From Cyrtodaria siliqua (lineage: Eukaryota; Mollusca; Bivalvia; Adapedonta; Hiatellidae), in NCBI GenBank assembly GCA_037043455.1, contig JAWPHD010000242.1:1-64000 (forward strand): a DNA stretch of 64,000 nt. Reading direction: 5' to 3'. The notes under the pieces are model-generated. The model did not search any database and was not told the DNA's origin. It saw nothing but the letters and a program-made list of their open reading frames with translations. The position numbers were made by a program, and so were the translations under genes. Below, one piece after another: positions 11,792 through 23,712 of this stretch (positions are counted from its first letter, which is position 1; each line of letters starts with the position of its first letter).

Positions 11792-12890
11792 ATGATAGAG
11801 ACATATATAAAGGTATTATCAACAACGAAAATAAGGGCACTAAATAACAATTTAATGAAAACCAAAAATGAAATTGAGGCAGATATCTCCGATCCCAGGG
11901 AACAGATAGGTGCAAATGCACAGTCAATAGAACGATTTTGCTCTGATAAAAGCAATGGCAACGCTTGTCTTAGAAACGACATTAAGCTACTTAAATCAGA
12001 TATCAAATCCATATAAGACGATTTAAATTAAAAACTAAACTTGACAAAATTTCAAAACGAAACTGAGAAGATTTCAACGCTTGCAAAGCTGGAAAAATGC
12101 CAATCTTTGGCTATCAATGATGATACCAACAGCCTGATTAAGAAACATGTGTCCGCGGCGCACGTTACACCAACGCGTCATAGTACGGTGGATTCGATGA
12201 CGCACGACCTTCCAGCGAGTGTGATTTCCAGGAAGGATGTTTTAAATACACTGAGTACGAAGGAAACTCCTGTGCAGCACACACATGCTTCCACGTCAAA
12301 GACTGTCTCTAACACGTATCGAGACAAATTTTAAGCTTATGCTATAGACCCAATTAAAACATCGAAAGACGTCGAAGTCCCTTCCAAACATACAGAAGGG
12401 GAAATAATTCAAGTAGTTGCTAATGGATCAACAAAGCATCGTGAGTTCGCACTCAACACTGATAAATCCTCCAACAAGCGGAATATTGATGAGAATAAAC
12501 GATCCGGGTAAAATAGACAAGTCGAGAGGAGAACGGTATCTAACTATCCCCGTGACGACAACGGACACATGTACGTATGTGAAGAATTTGTAGAAGAGGA
12601 AGATTTTTCAATCTACGTTCGCAAAAAGGTGCAACGGTTTTATATTGGTGGTTTTAAATCAACAATGACAGAACAGAAAGTGATGGATTATGCAACACGC
12701 AGAGGCGTTAGTGTCACATGGGTTAGAATTTTTTCCAATGAAAAATAGTGATTGCATCACAATCTGGATGAATGTTGAAGATGATGAAAATATTCTCAAG
12801 ATATCCGAGAAATGGTTTTGGCCAAAAACTGTAACTTGTAGACCATGGCGCTCTTGAAACTCGTACAAAAATAAGAACAAAAGAGGGTAT
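11792..12890 (+). pseudogene. LINE ORF1 remnant
   Basis: Opens with a lysine- and asparagine-rich helical stretch, NNLMKTKNEIEADI, of coiled-coil character. Stops fall near 12016, 12034 and 12332. The best-preserved domain is at 12628-12856: RFYIGGFKSTMTEQKVMDY, VTWVRIF and, after a stop at 12747, ITIWMNVEDDENILKI and WFWPKTVTCRPW. A small alpha-beta domain ending in W-P-x-x-V-x-C-x-P-W followed by basic, asparagine-rich sequence is typical of RRM-like ORF1 proteins in molluscan LINEs (from memory). Stops within the domain show it is dead. Confidence 0.65.
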
Positions 12891-13017
12891 AGAAATGATA
12901 ATGGTGAACAACATGCTTACAACAGTAATATTAACGAACATACCGCTCATTATGATAATGAATACTAGTAGCACGATAGTAAATTATTGCAGGCATAACT
13001 GTGTTGGTAAAATGAAA

Positions 13018-13810
13018 TTGTTTTTATTTCTGTGTTTTCTATTTATGATCATGTGCACATTGAATGTAATGACATGGAATGCTACTGGTATCATGTCCAG
13101 TAGCACGTATCTGAATAAAATACTAGATAGCAAGGCCATTGATATATGTGGCATTTCTGAGCACAGGCTTTCTGAAAGAGATTTTCTAGATTAATCCACC
13201 AAGACTATATAAGTGTCAGTGCATCTGACTTGGTTGCGAATGATGTAAATAGAAAATACGGAAAAAGTGGTGTCGCACTTTTGTGGAAACGAAGTCTTAG
13301 TGAAAAAATAAGTTGCATTACCTTTATTGATGAAGATAGATTAAATTGAATTCAACTTGAATTGTCTAATGGTACTCTTATGTTTATTATACAGATATAT
13401 CTTCCTTGTAGCAATTACAATATGGAATATTTTGGATCATATATTGAAAAACTTAATGAAATAGTATACACGTATGGTAGACAATGTAAACTTATTATTT
13501 TAGGTGATTATAATTGTCATTTACAGGGTAGAAATTTTGTTAAATTGAATGATGGAAGAGGCAAATATCTTGAGGAGTTTATGTCTGACAATAACCTTGT
13601 TGCGGTTAACACTCTTCCTCAATGTGTTGGTGCTGATTCTTCTTTTGTTTTCATACAACGGTCAACAGGAATCGTTAATTGACCATATTTTATGTCCAAT
13701 AGAAATGTTAGATCTTGTTAATATGTGTGAGATTTTAAATGATTGCTCGTTAAATGTTTCTAATCATAGACCCATATTGGTAAATATCAATATCTCAAAA
13801 CTAGGTCATG
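13018..13810 (+). pseudogene. LINE ORF2, APE-type endonuclease remnant
   Basis: Spread over three frames. The first part has VMTWNATGI, the Asn motif, and DICGISEHRL with the catalytic Glu. After a frameshift near 13190 it continues DYISVSASDLVAND, then GVALLWKRSL. A stop near 13347 is followed by NGTLMFIIQIYLPCSNYN and LIILGDYNCHL (Asp and Asn). After another frameshift near 13670 come SLIDHILCP (Asp-His) and NVSNHRPILV (the usual S-D-H reads S-N-H). All the main active-site blocks of the exonuclease-endonuclease-phosphatase fold are still readable. Confidence 0.8.
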
Positions 13811-13829
13811 CGTTCAAAGGCAAAAACGA

Positions 13830-14870
13830 GTGTCGTCATCAATTAAATGGAACAAGGTTACGGTATATCAATTGTCAGCATACGAGCAGGAAGTATCGCG
13901 TAATATTCAAACGTTTAAGTATATGGAACCTTTAACACATATAGACGGACGGACCACAATAGACATGCTATATGATAACATTTGTGATGTATTATGTAAA
14001 GCTTCAGAACGTTCGTTCCCTAAATCAACATATCGACCGTACTTAAAACCTTACTGGAATGAAGAATTAAAACAGCTACACTATCTAATGAATCAAAAAC
14101 GTCATATCTGGACCAATGCGGGAAAACCAAGAGGTCCTTCATCCAATAGTTACATTTCATACAAGGACGCTAAAAGGGAGTTTAGAAAACATCACATGAC
14201 TCGATCTGATTCACAAAATGAAGATATATATAATGCTTCTGATGTTGATTCTGGCTACATTTGGAGGTTGACATCATTTCTTCTTCGGGAGTGTGTATAT
14301 TACTCAAAAGAGTCAGGTAGTAAATTGATTATATGTTTTTTCGGTTTCAACCCACACTTATTGAAAGCATTTGTTAGTCTTCACGAAGAACTAGAAAGTT
14401 GTGTTTTGTACAAACGACATAAATCAGATGTTTTCCCTGTCAACATTGGTACTAGACAGGGTGGCATTAGCTCGCCTTTCCTCTACTTATGCTTCATTGA
14501 CGAGCTTATAAAATAATTGGAAGACATGCATGCAGGTTTGTGTATTAAAGGCGTTCCAGTACCATGCACAGTATCAGCTGATGACATTGATGTCGCTTGC
14601 AAAAAACGGCATGGACCGAATGATGGAAACGTGTTACAAATACTCTTGTAAGTGGGGATACTAATACAATGCGTCTAAATCAGCCATAATTGTATGCAAC
14701 GAGTTGAAACAGCAATACAATAATTTTTCTAGAATTTGGAAAGTAGGAAATGATTTCGTCAATGAAGTCGAAAATTATCACCATTTAGGTGTTACACTTA
14801 ATACATATTTGAATTGCTCTGTAAATATTAAAGATGCAAATGCAAAAATTAAAGGGTGTTCATGACGATG
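13830..14870 (+). pseudogene. LINE ORF2, linker and gutted reverse transcriptase
   Basis: Open from 13830 to 14516. The first half is the endonuclease-RT linker (RPYLKPYWNEELKQLHYLMN is typical). After DSQNEDIYNASDVDSGYIWRL the frame goes straight into palm and motif B sequence, VNIGTRQGGISSPFLYLCFI. The fingers and motif A, roughly 150 residues in relatives, are therefore deleted without breaking the frame. After a stop at 14514-14516 the same frame has HAGLCIKGVPVPCTVSADDI, where the catalytic box reads SADD instead of YADD. It then shifts frame to GMDRMMETCYKYSCKWGY and continues to about 14866. Confidence 0.8.
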
Positions 14871-14899
14871 GGGGTATTCATTCATTTATGTTATAAAAT

Positions 14900-15427
14900 G
14901 TTGAGACAATTAGATGAAGCTGGACGTATCAATTGGGCGACTTGTTATTTAAATATGGATTCGGATATGCTTGGTTAAATGATTGGGTAGGAAATGAAAG
15001 CGTGTTAATCCGCACTTTCAAGCAAAGACTTATTGACTGTTCTAAACAGGAATGGTGTGAAAAGGTGGCATAATCTAGGAAAGGTAGACACTATAGATAT
15101 ATTATGCCTGAATTGAAAACTGCAAACTACCTTTCTTTAAACATGCCCTTAAAATTCAGAGAAGCGCTTTCGAGATTTAGATGTTCTGTGCATAATATGG
15201 TTATAGAAACTGGTCGACATAATAATACGCCCTACGAACAAAGAATATGTCCACTTTGTGACAGGCAATCAATAGAAGACGAATACCATTTTATCATGAT
15301 ATGTCCAGTGTATAGCGATATAAGAAAGAAATATATTACTAAGCTTCATAATTCTTCAACTGAACTATTTTATCATCTATTTAACACTTCGAAAAAGCCA
15401 GTAATATTAAAAAACCCTCACACGTAA
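14900..15427 (+). pseudogene. LINE ORF2, C-terminal domain with CCHC knuckle
   Basis: Reads YGFGYAWLNDWVGNESVLIR and FKQRLIDCSKQEWCEKVA, then a stop near 15070. The 107-codon frame 15104-15427 carries FREALSRFRCSVHNMVIETG and the knuckle CPLC...YHFIMIC. The C-x2-C ... H-x4-C spacing is the C-terminal zinc knuckle of many LINE ORF2 proteins. The end of the frame is close to the 3' end of the element. Confidence 0.8.
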
Positions 15428-15552
15428 AAATATGAACCCTGTATAATATTGAGTCCTGGCAAACTGTATCTGCTATAATTACACTGGTATCATACAGGCT
15501 GAGTTTATATATGAATGGTTCAAGGAAGGAACTTTTCGCGGTTTGCTATATC

Positions 15553-15680
15553 CCAGGTTTAGATATGTCGGTACCAATGTCATTCGTTTTGCTTTATCTT
15601 GAACCTTCAAGATAAATCGATAATTCGTATTGAACATAGATAAAAATGAATGACTCCGGTGCCGACATGTTTAACCCTGA
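15553..15680. repeat. Fold-back sequence with inner hairpin
   Basis: Left arm 15553-15590 (CAGGTTTAGATATGTCGG start) is an imperfect reverse complement of 15644-15680 (CCGACATGTTTAACCCTG end). Between them sits a perfect short hairpin, TATCTTGAACCTTCAAGATA, at 15595-15614. Confidence 0.7.
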
Positions 15681-15739
15681 GATTTCGTTAAATCCCAATT
15701 AGTTATAGACATGTTTTGGCGTTTTCCGTCCGTCCTTTC

Positions 15740-16440
15740 GTCGCTTACAATTTTCGTGTCCGCTGTATAACTCTCACATGCATGGATGGATTTTAAAATA
15801 AATTGGCACATATACTCATCTCAACAAGATGATGTGCAGGGTCCAACACCCGGAACTGTATCATCAAGGTAATTATAAAGGTCATATACTTCTAAGGTGT
15901 GTATAGCAATGTCCAGTTCGTGTCCGTACCATAACGTGTCCATGCCTGGAGGGATTTTGAAATAAATTGGCACAAATACCCATCTCATTGCGACGACGTG
16001 CAGAACCCAACACCCGGGTCTGTATCTTCTAGGTCAAAGTCATACGATCATATACTTTTTATATATGCTTTTAATAGGGTATTTTGTGTTCCCTCTCGAT
16101 AACGCTCATGTTTGCAGGGATTTTTAAGGAATTGACACAAATACACAATTACTTAACCCATCAAGACATGCATGGAGACCCCCAGGCCACCGCCCCACCC
16201 CACCCCTAACCCCCACCTCCTCAAAAAATTAATAAATTTACTTTTATTATGTTATTATCCCCCCTCCCCAACGAATAGGGATACAGCTTTGTCCGTCCGT
16301 TCCGGGCGTTCGTCTGTCCGTTACAATTTGCGCGTCCGCTGCATAACTCCCACACGCATGGAGGGGTTTTGAAATAAATCGGCACATATACTCAGCTCAT
16401 CAAGATGACTTGCATAACCCAACACCTGACCTTTTTTATT
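15740..16440. repeat. Degenerate tandem repeat, ~4 units of 160-250 bp
   Basis: Units share CATAACTCTCACATGCATGG, then GGGATTTTGAAATAAATTGG and CACAAATAC...CATC. They start near 15768, 15928, 16090 and 16338. The third unit has a CCCCACCC-rich insertion around 16180-16220. Closing TCCGTCCGTTCC segments fit a common invertebrate dispersed repeat (from memory). Confidence 0.65.
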
Positions 16441-16444
16441 TGTT

Positions 16445-17020
16445 CGTCTGTATTTCTGTATTTAATTTCCGTCCATGCTTCTACCTAGAAGACAATTAAC
16501 ACTTCGTCGGGTGATATCAATTCACCGAATTTCTTGTGTTTGGTTTTACGCCATTTATCAACATATTTTCAGTAATTTTTTGTCAGTTTTCTTAACCGTG
16601 GCTTCCGTTACCAGTACTAACCAACATTCTGCAAGTAACAGGACATTTTTTCACTTGATACTTTATTAATATTTGCCGTAATTGAGCCATTGCGGATCAC
16701 TTGGAACCCAATAAATGAATAACAAATAATGGGTATTTCTTTTAGAAGAAACAGAATACAATGTTCGTCTAGTATTCTCACATGCATTGTTATAAGAAAA
16801 TCTTTTTTATATATATGAAAAGATACACGCGTCAAATTAAAATGGATATGACAACATATCTTCTTTATATTTATGATGTCTTTAGGAATTCAAGACTTTT
16901 TCGTTTGTTGATGAAGTGGATAAGAATACTAGTTTTGTAATAATCAATGACCGAGATTTGAAACGATGGTAAAACGATTTTCGCCCCGATTTTCCTTTGA
17001 ATTATTTCTTTTGAGAGCGT
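16445..17020. other. No recognised feature
   Basis: AT-rich; the short open frames on both strands show no domain. Confidence 0.5.
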
Positions 17021-17025
17021 TAAAG

Positions 17026-17145
17026 CGTAGGAACGTAATAATAATTCGTACGCACGGGATAATAATTCGTGTGCACGAAATAATTCATGATACGCATGAA
17101 AAAATAAACCTTGCGCACGTAATAGCTAGTCGTGGCCACGAGGTA
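17026..17145. repeat. Minisatellite of ~22-bp units with a palindromic GTGCGCAC-like core
   Basis: Units such as AATAATTCGTACGCACGGG, AATAATTCGTGTGCACGA and AATAATTCATGATACGCATG run head to tail, each centred on a CGTRYGCACG-like palindrome. Related sequence, TTATCTCGTGCGCAC, reappears at 17924, just past the next array. Confidence 0.7.
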
Positions 17146-17189
17146 ATTAGCCAGTCGGTGACCTGAACGCCAACTGTGGTAATGATGCC

Positions 17190-17905
17190 CTCTCCCTACT
17201 GAGTATTTATATCTCCTCCCCATTGAGTATTGATACTAGTACCCTACGTTATTGACTACTGATACTCTCTTCACATTGAGTATTGATATCCACTCCCGTT
17301 TGAGTGTTAATACACCCTAATAAATGAGTATGGATACCCCTCTCGAATAAGTATTGATACCCTCTCCCGATTGTGTTTTGATACCCCCTCCCGATTGAGT
17401 AGTGATAACCCCTCCTCTCTGAGTATTGCTTTCCACTTTCGAATAAATATTGATACCCACTCCCGACTGAGTTTTGATACACCCTCCACATTGAGTATTT
17501 ATATCCGTCCCTATTGAGTATTGATACCTTACGCTGTTGCGTTTTGATAACCCTCTCCATTTGAGTATTGATACCCCACCACATTGGATATTGATGCCCT
17601 CCCCATTAAGTATTGATACCCCCTCAACACAGTCCACAGTGAGTACCTATAAAATCTCTCCATCGAGTATTGATACCCCTTCGATACTCAATGTGGAGGG
17701 GTACTTGTATCAATATGCAATGGAGAGGTATTATAGATACCCAATGTGGAAGTGGGTATCAATACTAAATGGGGAGGAGTATCAGTACTCAATGGGGAGG
17801 GGTTATCAATTCAATACTCAATCGAGGTGTATCAATACTCAGTTGGGAGGTTTTATAGATTCTAGATGTGGAGGGCGTATCGATACTCAGTGAGAAGCGG
17901 TATCA
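17190..17905. repeat. Minisatellite that switches orientation mid-array
   Basis: From about 17200 to 17690 the unit is TTGAGTATTGATACCCC(C)TCCC, about 22-24 bp. From about 17690 to 17900 the units run as the reverse complement, GGGGAGGGGTATCAATACTC. The two halves are thus head to head, about 20 and 9 units long. Open frames across it on both strands are repeat products. Confidence 0.88.
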
Positions 17906-19476
17906 CTACCACAGGTGGCAAATTATCTCGTGCGCACTAACTAAAATTATCTCGAGTGCATGACATATTTTTTCACACATGCCCTTCCGTTCTTCCGTAG
18001 ATAACCGTATGTATACATGTACACATAAAGGCATTACATGTTCGCATACAGGCACATTTCTAACTGTTAAGCGTCACTTATCAAGCTAGCTGTTTGTAGA
18101 GTGTTTGATGATGCCGCCAGGAGCGTACAAAGGCGAGCGCACACGTGATGCTTTGTAAAAATGAAAACTTAACGTAGAAAAATGGGACTAAATTAAAGGG
18201 CGGAGGAGATTTGAGCCATTTTTGTTAAATTAGTGTATGAGCCATACATACAAAATCATAAATGTTATATCAAAATGTCCCTTAGATATACGTCAAATTC
18301 AAACATATCGCATCCATAACAAAAATTTCCGAAGCCATGTGTGTTGTTTTTTTTCCGTCAAAATAGCTTTTAGGTTCATAGTGTGTCTCGTTATCGTTTA
18401 TAAGACTCATCGTTAGAATGTAGTGGTGCGTAGCTAAAGTTCTGAGATTGGTGCCGAGAGAACTATAGGTTCTAGTAAACTACAGGGGTTGGGGTATGCC
18501 TGGAAAACTTTCTATTTGTCTGTGCTCTGATGCGCATTTTAGAGGTGTTTTACGCAATTGTTTCTATGTTTCACAAGTATTGTCTTGCTCAATTCGTCCT
18601 CCCAACATGTATTTTGAATACAATTATTTTTTATAAGAAATTATGTTGCAATGCTTTGTATCAACAACGTTCCTTTCAAATATGACCATGTCTACTGCAA
18701 GCGAATCTCTCATCTGCTTATCAGTTTCCATGTTTTTCGAATACGCTTGATATGAGGCAAATATGTTTCTAGGGGAGTCGGGGGTATGCTCCCCGTCGAA
18801 ATATTTGCTTCCAATGTATTTTGATTCATCTAGGCAACAAAAAGCTAAGACTGTTTTGCGTAACATTTACGGACTGTTCTCTAAAAAGGGAAAACATGTT
18901 CCTTTAATGTCCATGTTGAATTTATGACGGTCGTTTAGGTCGAAATTCATAGTGCGTCGAAGTTATTATTTTCATTTGGTTTAACACCGTTGTTCAACAA
19001 TTGTTCAGTTATATATGGCGGTCAGTTATCCTAACCATGTTCCTGACTTCTGTTATCGGTATTGTTATAATATCAACATCTTCAGATCATTTGTGCCCCG
19101 ATCGTTATGTAACAGTATGGATATAAACAACATGCAAGGCCACCGTGGTACAGGTGTATTCATAACTCTTGATGTATATTGCGGGTCATAAGGTTAACAT
19201 CAGAACGAGGCAGAAAGATTGTCTGCCTAACAGATATATTCAGTTTAGTTCTAGACGCCAAAATAACAAAATGTAGAACCTGGGAATAATTGTACGTATA
19301 AACTGTATAATAGTTTAAAAGTGTCTCATTCTTTAATAACAATAAGACCTATAGTATGACAGTGAATCGAATCAGGACTCGGGCGGGTATTTTTGTTTGA
19401 TTGCTCAGGGCGAGAGCTTTTCAAAATGTACACTTTTGTAAAATCTGACAAAAATGTAATATAGGGTCCTATAGAA
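17906..19476. other. No supported gene; one unassigned 80-codon frame
   Basis: A minus-strand frame at 18624-18866 (KYIGSKYFDGEHTPDSPRN within it) has fairly protein-like composition. It overlaps a segment reading TAGGGGAGTCGGGGGTATGC, related to CAGGGGTTGGGGTATGC at 18483, which looks like a dispersed repeat. I do not call it a gene. Confidence 0.4.
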
Positions 19477-19580
19477 ACCACAGCGTCCAAACGCAATGGC
19501 ATCGTAGGTCCGCACTGTACTACAAACAAGGAGATATTTACTTAATTATACAATGAAACAAAATACAACAGAAAGGGTGG
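19477..19580 (-). repeat. Fragment of the reverse transcriptase family 3' end
   Basis: Matches 47577-47690 with few differences (AAACCACAGCGTCCAAACGC, then GTACTACAAACAAGGAGA and TTAATTATACAATGAAA). At 47.6 kb that sequence lies just beyond the 3' region of reverse transcriptase copy B, which gives the orientation. Confidence 0.7.
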
Positions 19581-19726
19581 CGAAGACAGTGATTTTTTTA
19601 TTCGAACACCCCTCGTACTTTTGTCGCGTATGAACATATTGTCACATCATATATAGATTTCAACATGTTTAAATAAAATCATATAATTGCTATTCAGGAA
19701 AATCGAGTCGATATCCCATTGAGTAC

Positions 19727-19949
19727 TTGCTGTGTGGCTTTCTAGGCTCATTTAATATTCATATATTGGCTTCTGCCAAATCATTGAGTAATTGCATTGT
19801 GGCTTTCTTGGCTTTTGTTCTTTATATTATATACACGATCTTTTATGTGTACTTATATTGCCTATTAATGCTGCCTTGTTTGTTAGAGAATTTAACCTGG
19901 CGGAGATTTCTTTATTTACACTGTCCCGTTTTATTGGGATGACAATAGT
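19727..19949 (+). mobile_element. 3' region of the Penelope-like family, left part of a split copy
   Basis: Non-coding sequence that matches the reverse complement of the 3' region at 54160-54783: TGGCTTTCTTGGC, then TATTGCCTATTAATGCTG, GGCGGAGATTTCTTTATTTA and ATTGGGATGACA. An internal stretch (19727-19800 against 19795 onward) is partly duplicated. It is interrupted after 19949 by the 4.27-kb inverted-arm element and resumes at 24218. Confidence 0.8.
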
Positions 19950-20453
19950 CACTGTAGGGATCCGTACACCGGATCTTGGTCAAGACTCCGTTCACTAGTA
20001 CGGAGTTTTGGTCAGCCATGTTGTAGAAAACGTGCGGATAACAACAGCTAAGGTAGGTTAACCACGTTTTTCTCCTATTTTTGTTCATGTATATGAATAA
20101 TCAGTATTGCTATATGTTGCGGAAACATTTCCCCGTTCAAATATTACCGTACATTGAGACATAGTACTTTAAATGCTAAAATTCGGATCAAAGAAAAACA
20201 ATTGCCGGTGCTGAAATTCGCCCAAAGTACCCTTCAGCAATAAATATCTCATTAATTTTCAAGTTAATGAAAATTTTGAATTGGCAGATTTATTTGTTTT
20301 TCCAGTATACGTGCATGTTCAAAATTTCAGCATCATTCATCCGAAATTCGCCGAGATATGAATCGAAACAAAACGTGCCCAGCGTAACTAATTCATATAA
20401 AAAGACGCTGATTTGTGTACGGAGTCTTGTCCATGTACTGTACGGGGTTTTGC
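19950..20453. repeat. Left inverted arm of the 4.27-kb element
   Basis: Reverse complement of 23713-24217 with scattered substitutions and small indels. The best block, AATTGCCGGTGCTGAAATTC and the next ~100 nt, is nearly identical. Open frames inside have no recognisable domain. Confidence 0.9.
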
Positions 20454-20769
20454 AATGCAAAAATTGTTTTCGCTGCTCTGCACTGATGTTATTTACTTAT
20501 ATTTGTAGTAATTCGTAGACTATTATTTAGGTCCTATATGTCTTATACCATGTTGTATTGTTAAGACGAAAAAATGCAGAAAACTAAAACTTAAAAGGGA
20601 TAATTCTTGAAAAAGACTCCGTATTTATTCCAAATGACTACATGTACTACAAACTAAGTCCAGACGTATATTATTGTCTGTTATAATTGATACAGTTGTC
20701 CAATTTTAGCTCATTGTGACCACAGTTAACGTCATATAATTTTTTTTGTCATTTACAACAATCCATTAC

Positions 20770-23360
20770 ATTGGTCAATGTTTATTCAACTTAGAAATGA
20801 GGTAATTGCTTCAATCCGCGAATCTAAGGAATCGTACAAGTCAAAACTTACATCCCAGTTAACTGATAAATCAATCCCCCCAGGTAAATGGTAGCGTATA
20901 GCAAAATCGATCTCTAAATTGAACAAAGTAACTCAACCAAACTTTACAATAAAAAATAACGGTCGTATTTTAATACACCCAGTAGACAAAGCAAACGCAT
21001 TGAATTCTTCCTTTTCTGCAACATCTCATATTGAACATGAACCGGAATTACCTACTTTTCATAATCGCACTGACAATAAAATGAATGACTTTATTATAAA
21101 TGAAACGGAAGTAATTGATCAATTGAAAATCTTGAAATTATCTAAACCTCCAGGCCCAGATATGATTAGCCCAAAGGTGTTACAATTAGTTTTAAATAGC
21201 ATCGCTGCTCCATTTACGCGACTTTTTAATCTGTCATTGTCCACTAGAAAAGTACCATACCAATGGAAACAGGCGAATGTAACTCCTATTTTTAAGGGCA
21301 AGGGAGAACCTGACATGCCGGGCAATTATAGGCCTATATCCATTACCAGTATTATTTGCAAATTGATGGAAAAAATCGTATTTAAACACTTGTTCAACTA
21401 TATCAAAACGAATAACCTTCTGTGCAAATACCAGGCAGGCTTTCAACCTAGAGACTACAGTAAATCAGCTCATAGAAATATATAATAACATAATAAGCAA
21501 CCTCGACGCTGGGAAAGATGTACGATTTATATTTTGCGATATTGCTAAAGCATTTGACAAAGTATGGCATGCTGGGTTGCTTTTTAAATTAGCTAAATAT
21601 GGTATCAATGATTCATTATGTAACTGGATACGTAGCTATCTCTCTGATAGGCAGCAAAAAGTAGTCCTAGACCGATTTTCTTCAAGCTTCAGTACTATAG
21701 ATGCAGGTGTTCCGCAAGGCTGTGTTTTAGGTTCGTTTCTATTTCTGCTTTATATAAATGACATCACAGATGACTTATTGAAATAACACTTCTCTTTTTG
21801 TTGTAGTTGATAAAAAACCCAGTAGAATGTGCCAACTCTCTTACAAATGATCTTTGCAAAATATCTGAATGGTCAAACAAATGGGCTGTTACATTTAATC
21901 CTCAAAAAAACAAAAGCCTTGTTTTCACTAGAAGAAACTATAACCACCCACCAGTCTACTTTGATAATGATATAGTACAGACGTAGCGTCACATTGCCAC
22001 CTTGGATTAACAATTCAGTCCAATGCAACTTGGTCGCATCATATAGAAAATATATACGAAAAAGCATGTACACGATTTAACATTCTAAGAATGCTTAAGT
22101 ACAAACTTGACAGACAATCTCTATTGAAAATATATATCGCCTTTATAAGGCTTATACTTGAATATGGAGATTCAGTATGGGATAACTGTACACAGGGATA
22201 ATCTGATCTATTAGAGAGCGTCCAAGTTGAAGCAGTACGAATAATAACAGGCCTCAGATGCAATTCCTCTAGATCATACTTATATACTGAATTGAACTTA
22301 GAAACATTAACAAAAAGAAGAAAAGATCATAAACTTGTAACTATTTACAAAATCATTTATGGCATAAGTCAAGATTGCATGTATAACTTAATCCAGCCAT
22401 ATACTTACCTGTAAACAATAATTATAACCTTCGAACTTCAGGATTAAACTTGCGTCTCCCTCTTTGTGGTACAACATCATATTATAACAGCTTTCTGCCG
22501 AGTACAATTAAATTGTGGAATGCTTTACATTTAGACGCTAAAAATGCACCATCTGTTGAAAAATTTAAGCATAAACTTAGGGCTATTGAACATAGGACTG
22601 ACAGTCCATATCACTATAATATAGGAAATAGGAATGATAACATCATCCATTGTCAATTAAGAAATAATTCAAGTAATCTAAATACGCATTTATTTGACCA
22701 CTTCATGACAGATTCAGCAGTATGTCCGAAATGTGGCAATCCATGTGAGAACAATACTCATTTCTTTTTCAACTGTCCACTGTATAACCAATTCAGAAAT
22801 GACTTACTTGATACCCTAGGTATGTACATGAATGTGTACATGTATGTATATACTATTGTATTTTCAGATAAGTTTTGTCACAATGCTAGAAGTTTTTTTT
22901 ATATATTATCATCTTTCTTCCTTTTTTATTGTAACTTTTATTTTTTTGTTTGTCTGTTTTCTCAGTTATCTTAAATTCCAAAATTAACTATTGGTTACAG
23001 AAACTCATACTAAAACCATTATATTTTGTAATAATCGGTACATTTTTATATATATTTCGTATTGGTTTCCAGTATGATTTTCTTTCTGTTTATTCTTTCT
23101 TTTTTTCTCACTTAAATTCTTTCTGACAGTACAAAGTGTTACTACTAAACAATCACGGTACACATGTTTCAAAGTGTTTCAAAGATTCTAAGTTAATTGT
23201 CAAACCAATATATGCAAACTGTACTACAATTCCACATTTTATGTTATGTTTGATATGAATTTATTGTTTATATGTACCTTGATATGGGAGAGGTCTTACA
23301 TAGGCATTGCCTGTTGTCCACTTGAATCAAATATTGTTTAAATAAAGTATTATTATACGT
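20770..23360 (+). pseudogene. 5'-truncated LINE ORF2: reverse transcriptase and C-terminal knuckle
   Basis: Starts within ORF2 (LRNEVIASIRESKESYKSKL near 20790); no endonuclease is visible. KSIPPGKW is followed by a TAG at about 20892 where relatives have Trp. Open 20919-21485: VDKANALN, LKLSKPPGPDMISPKVL, WKQANVTPIFKGKGEPD and NYRPISITSIICKLMEK. A frameshift near 21460 leads to RFIFCDIAKAFDKVWHAGLL (motif A) and AGVPQGCVLG (motif B). The catalytic FADD box is gone: NTSLF runs directly into VVVDKK near 21800. Thumb sequence follows in pieces. The frame 22450-22974 ends with CPKC...THFFFNCPLY, a CCHC knuckle. The 3' end is near TAAATAAAGTATTATTATAC at 23339. The style resembles jockey/CR1-group elements. 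It lies between the inverted arms and so was carried or inserted within that element. Confidence 0.85.
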
Positions 23361-23712
23361 CCCACAGGCGTTAAAAATCCTTACCGTATTTGTTCAAACA
23401 GTTTGCCTGTCAGGTTAAAATTAATTTTATGCCCCATACTGACATCTAAACTATATCAAACTTTCCTAAGCATGTTAATAGGAAATGTAAAGTTGGTTCT
23501 TAAACTACATTGACAACATACGATATAGATAACGGCATGGGTTAATATTAATTATCTATATAGCTCGCATGATTATATCTGTTCAAGGAAATCTACGTTG
23601 ATTCAGTTCTAATGACACTACATTGACTGTTTACAAACATTCAATGAATGTTTTATGTATTACATGTAATGCAAGTATCATTAAAACCATAGTTTCATAC
23701 AATATATTTAAA

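Larger units (their letters stand above)
11792..15430 (+). mobile_element. Decayed LINE (non-LTR retrotransposon) with ORF1 and ORF2 remnants
   Basis: Four protein regions lie in the order expected for a two-ORF LINE: an ORF1 nucleic-acid-binding protein, an APE-type endonuclease, a reverse transcriptase and a C-terminal CCHC knuckle. All are interrupted by stops and frameshifts, and the reverse transcriptase has lost most of its core. The last parts resemble the minus-strand LINE at 58486-60480 (for instance ETGRHNN against ETSRHNN before the knuckle), so the two probably belong to one family. The clade cannot be fixed by eye. Confidence 0.85.

Noticed and set aside
17249..17637. Minus-strand frames of 106-111 codons
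   Set aside because: Translation of the GTATTGATACCCC minisatellite in several frames.
18624..18866. 80-codon minus-strand frame as a gene fragment
   Set aside because: No motif recognised, and it overlaps a probable dispersed repeat.
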